Source: JBBDNV01 sp040877415
GTDB taxonomy: Bacteria; Planctomycetota; Planctomycetia; Pirellulales; PALSA-1355
Assembly: GCA_040877415.1 (NCBI GenBank)
Contig: JBBDNV010000172.1
Span: forward strand, 1-12,720
DNA: 12,720 nt
Direction of reading: 5' to 3'
A program made the translations under genes and the position numbers. The notes beneath the pieces are model-generated. The model searched no databases, was not told where the DNA came from, and saw only the letters and a program-made list of their open reading frames with translations. Positions 12,686-12,720 of the stretch are shown here, piece by piece (position 1 is the first letter of the stretch; every line of letters starts with the position of its first letter).

Positions 12686-12720
<35 letters not shown>

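Overview
The window looks like the end of a chromosomal contig from a high-GC planctomycete, probably of the Pirellulales type. This is inferred from three things. The ECF sigma factor is paired with a membrane anti-sigma-like protein that carries a W-R-C-C-A-L-A-F-L-E-A-Q stretch in place of a zinc motif. A YncE propeller/phosphoesterase fusion is present, of a kind common in planctomycetes. Shine-Dalgarno signals are uneven from gene to gene. No rRNA, tRNA, CRISPR array, insertion sequence, phage gene or plasmid gene was seen. The last 35 bases are pure G and look like a sequencing or assembly artefact, so the true sequence ends near 12685.

Layout. 3-2461 (+): a PhoB-type response regulator and a PhoR-type sensor kinase, two bases apart, forming a two-component operon whose promoter lies outside the window. 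2656-3798 (+): an exported serine hydrolase of the class C beta-lactamase/penicillin-binding-protein family. 3960-5345 (-): an exported S41 (tricorn/C-terminal-processing-like) peptidase, convergent with the hydrolase and of lower GC. 5597-6190 (-): a DJ-1/PfpI protein resembling isonitrile hydratase. 6243-8921 (-): a large exported fusion of a YncE-type beta-propeller and an alkaline-phosphatase-superfamily phosphoesterase. 9097-10266 (-): an exported PDZ/coiled-coil protein ending in a D-K-G repeat, followed by a good intrinsic terminator. 10312-11058 (-): a single-pass anti-sigma-like protein. 11055-11633 (-): an ECF sigma factor overlapping it by four bases (ATGA). 11899-12462 (+): an EVE-domain protein with a lysine/alanine-rich tail, divergent from the sigma operon. 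12481-12612 (+): a likely 43-residue small protein.

How the genes fit together. PhoBR would sense an envelope signal, classically phosphate limitation, but no pst or phoU gene is in view to confirm this. The sigma/anti-sigma/PDZ set reads as one transcription unit ending at the terminator at 9031-9068. It is best explained as an envelope-responsive ECF circuit in which the PDZ protein is a candidate periplasmic sensor or partner. The propeller-phosphoesterase and the PfpI gene are close enough (52 bases) to be co-transcribed. The serine hydrolase and S41 peptidase are separate, convergent exported enzymes. The 265-base divergent region between the sigma gene and the EVE gene holds four inverted repeats and promoter-like elements. 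It is the most structured non-coding stretch here. Nothing in the window amounts to a clearly new defence or mobile system. The most promising leads are the sigma/anti-sigma/PDZ cassette, its palindrome-rich divergent promoter, and the EVE protein with its basic tail.
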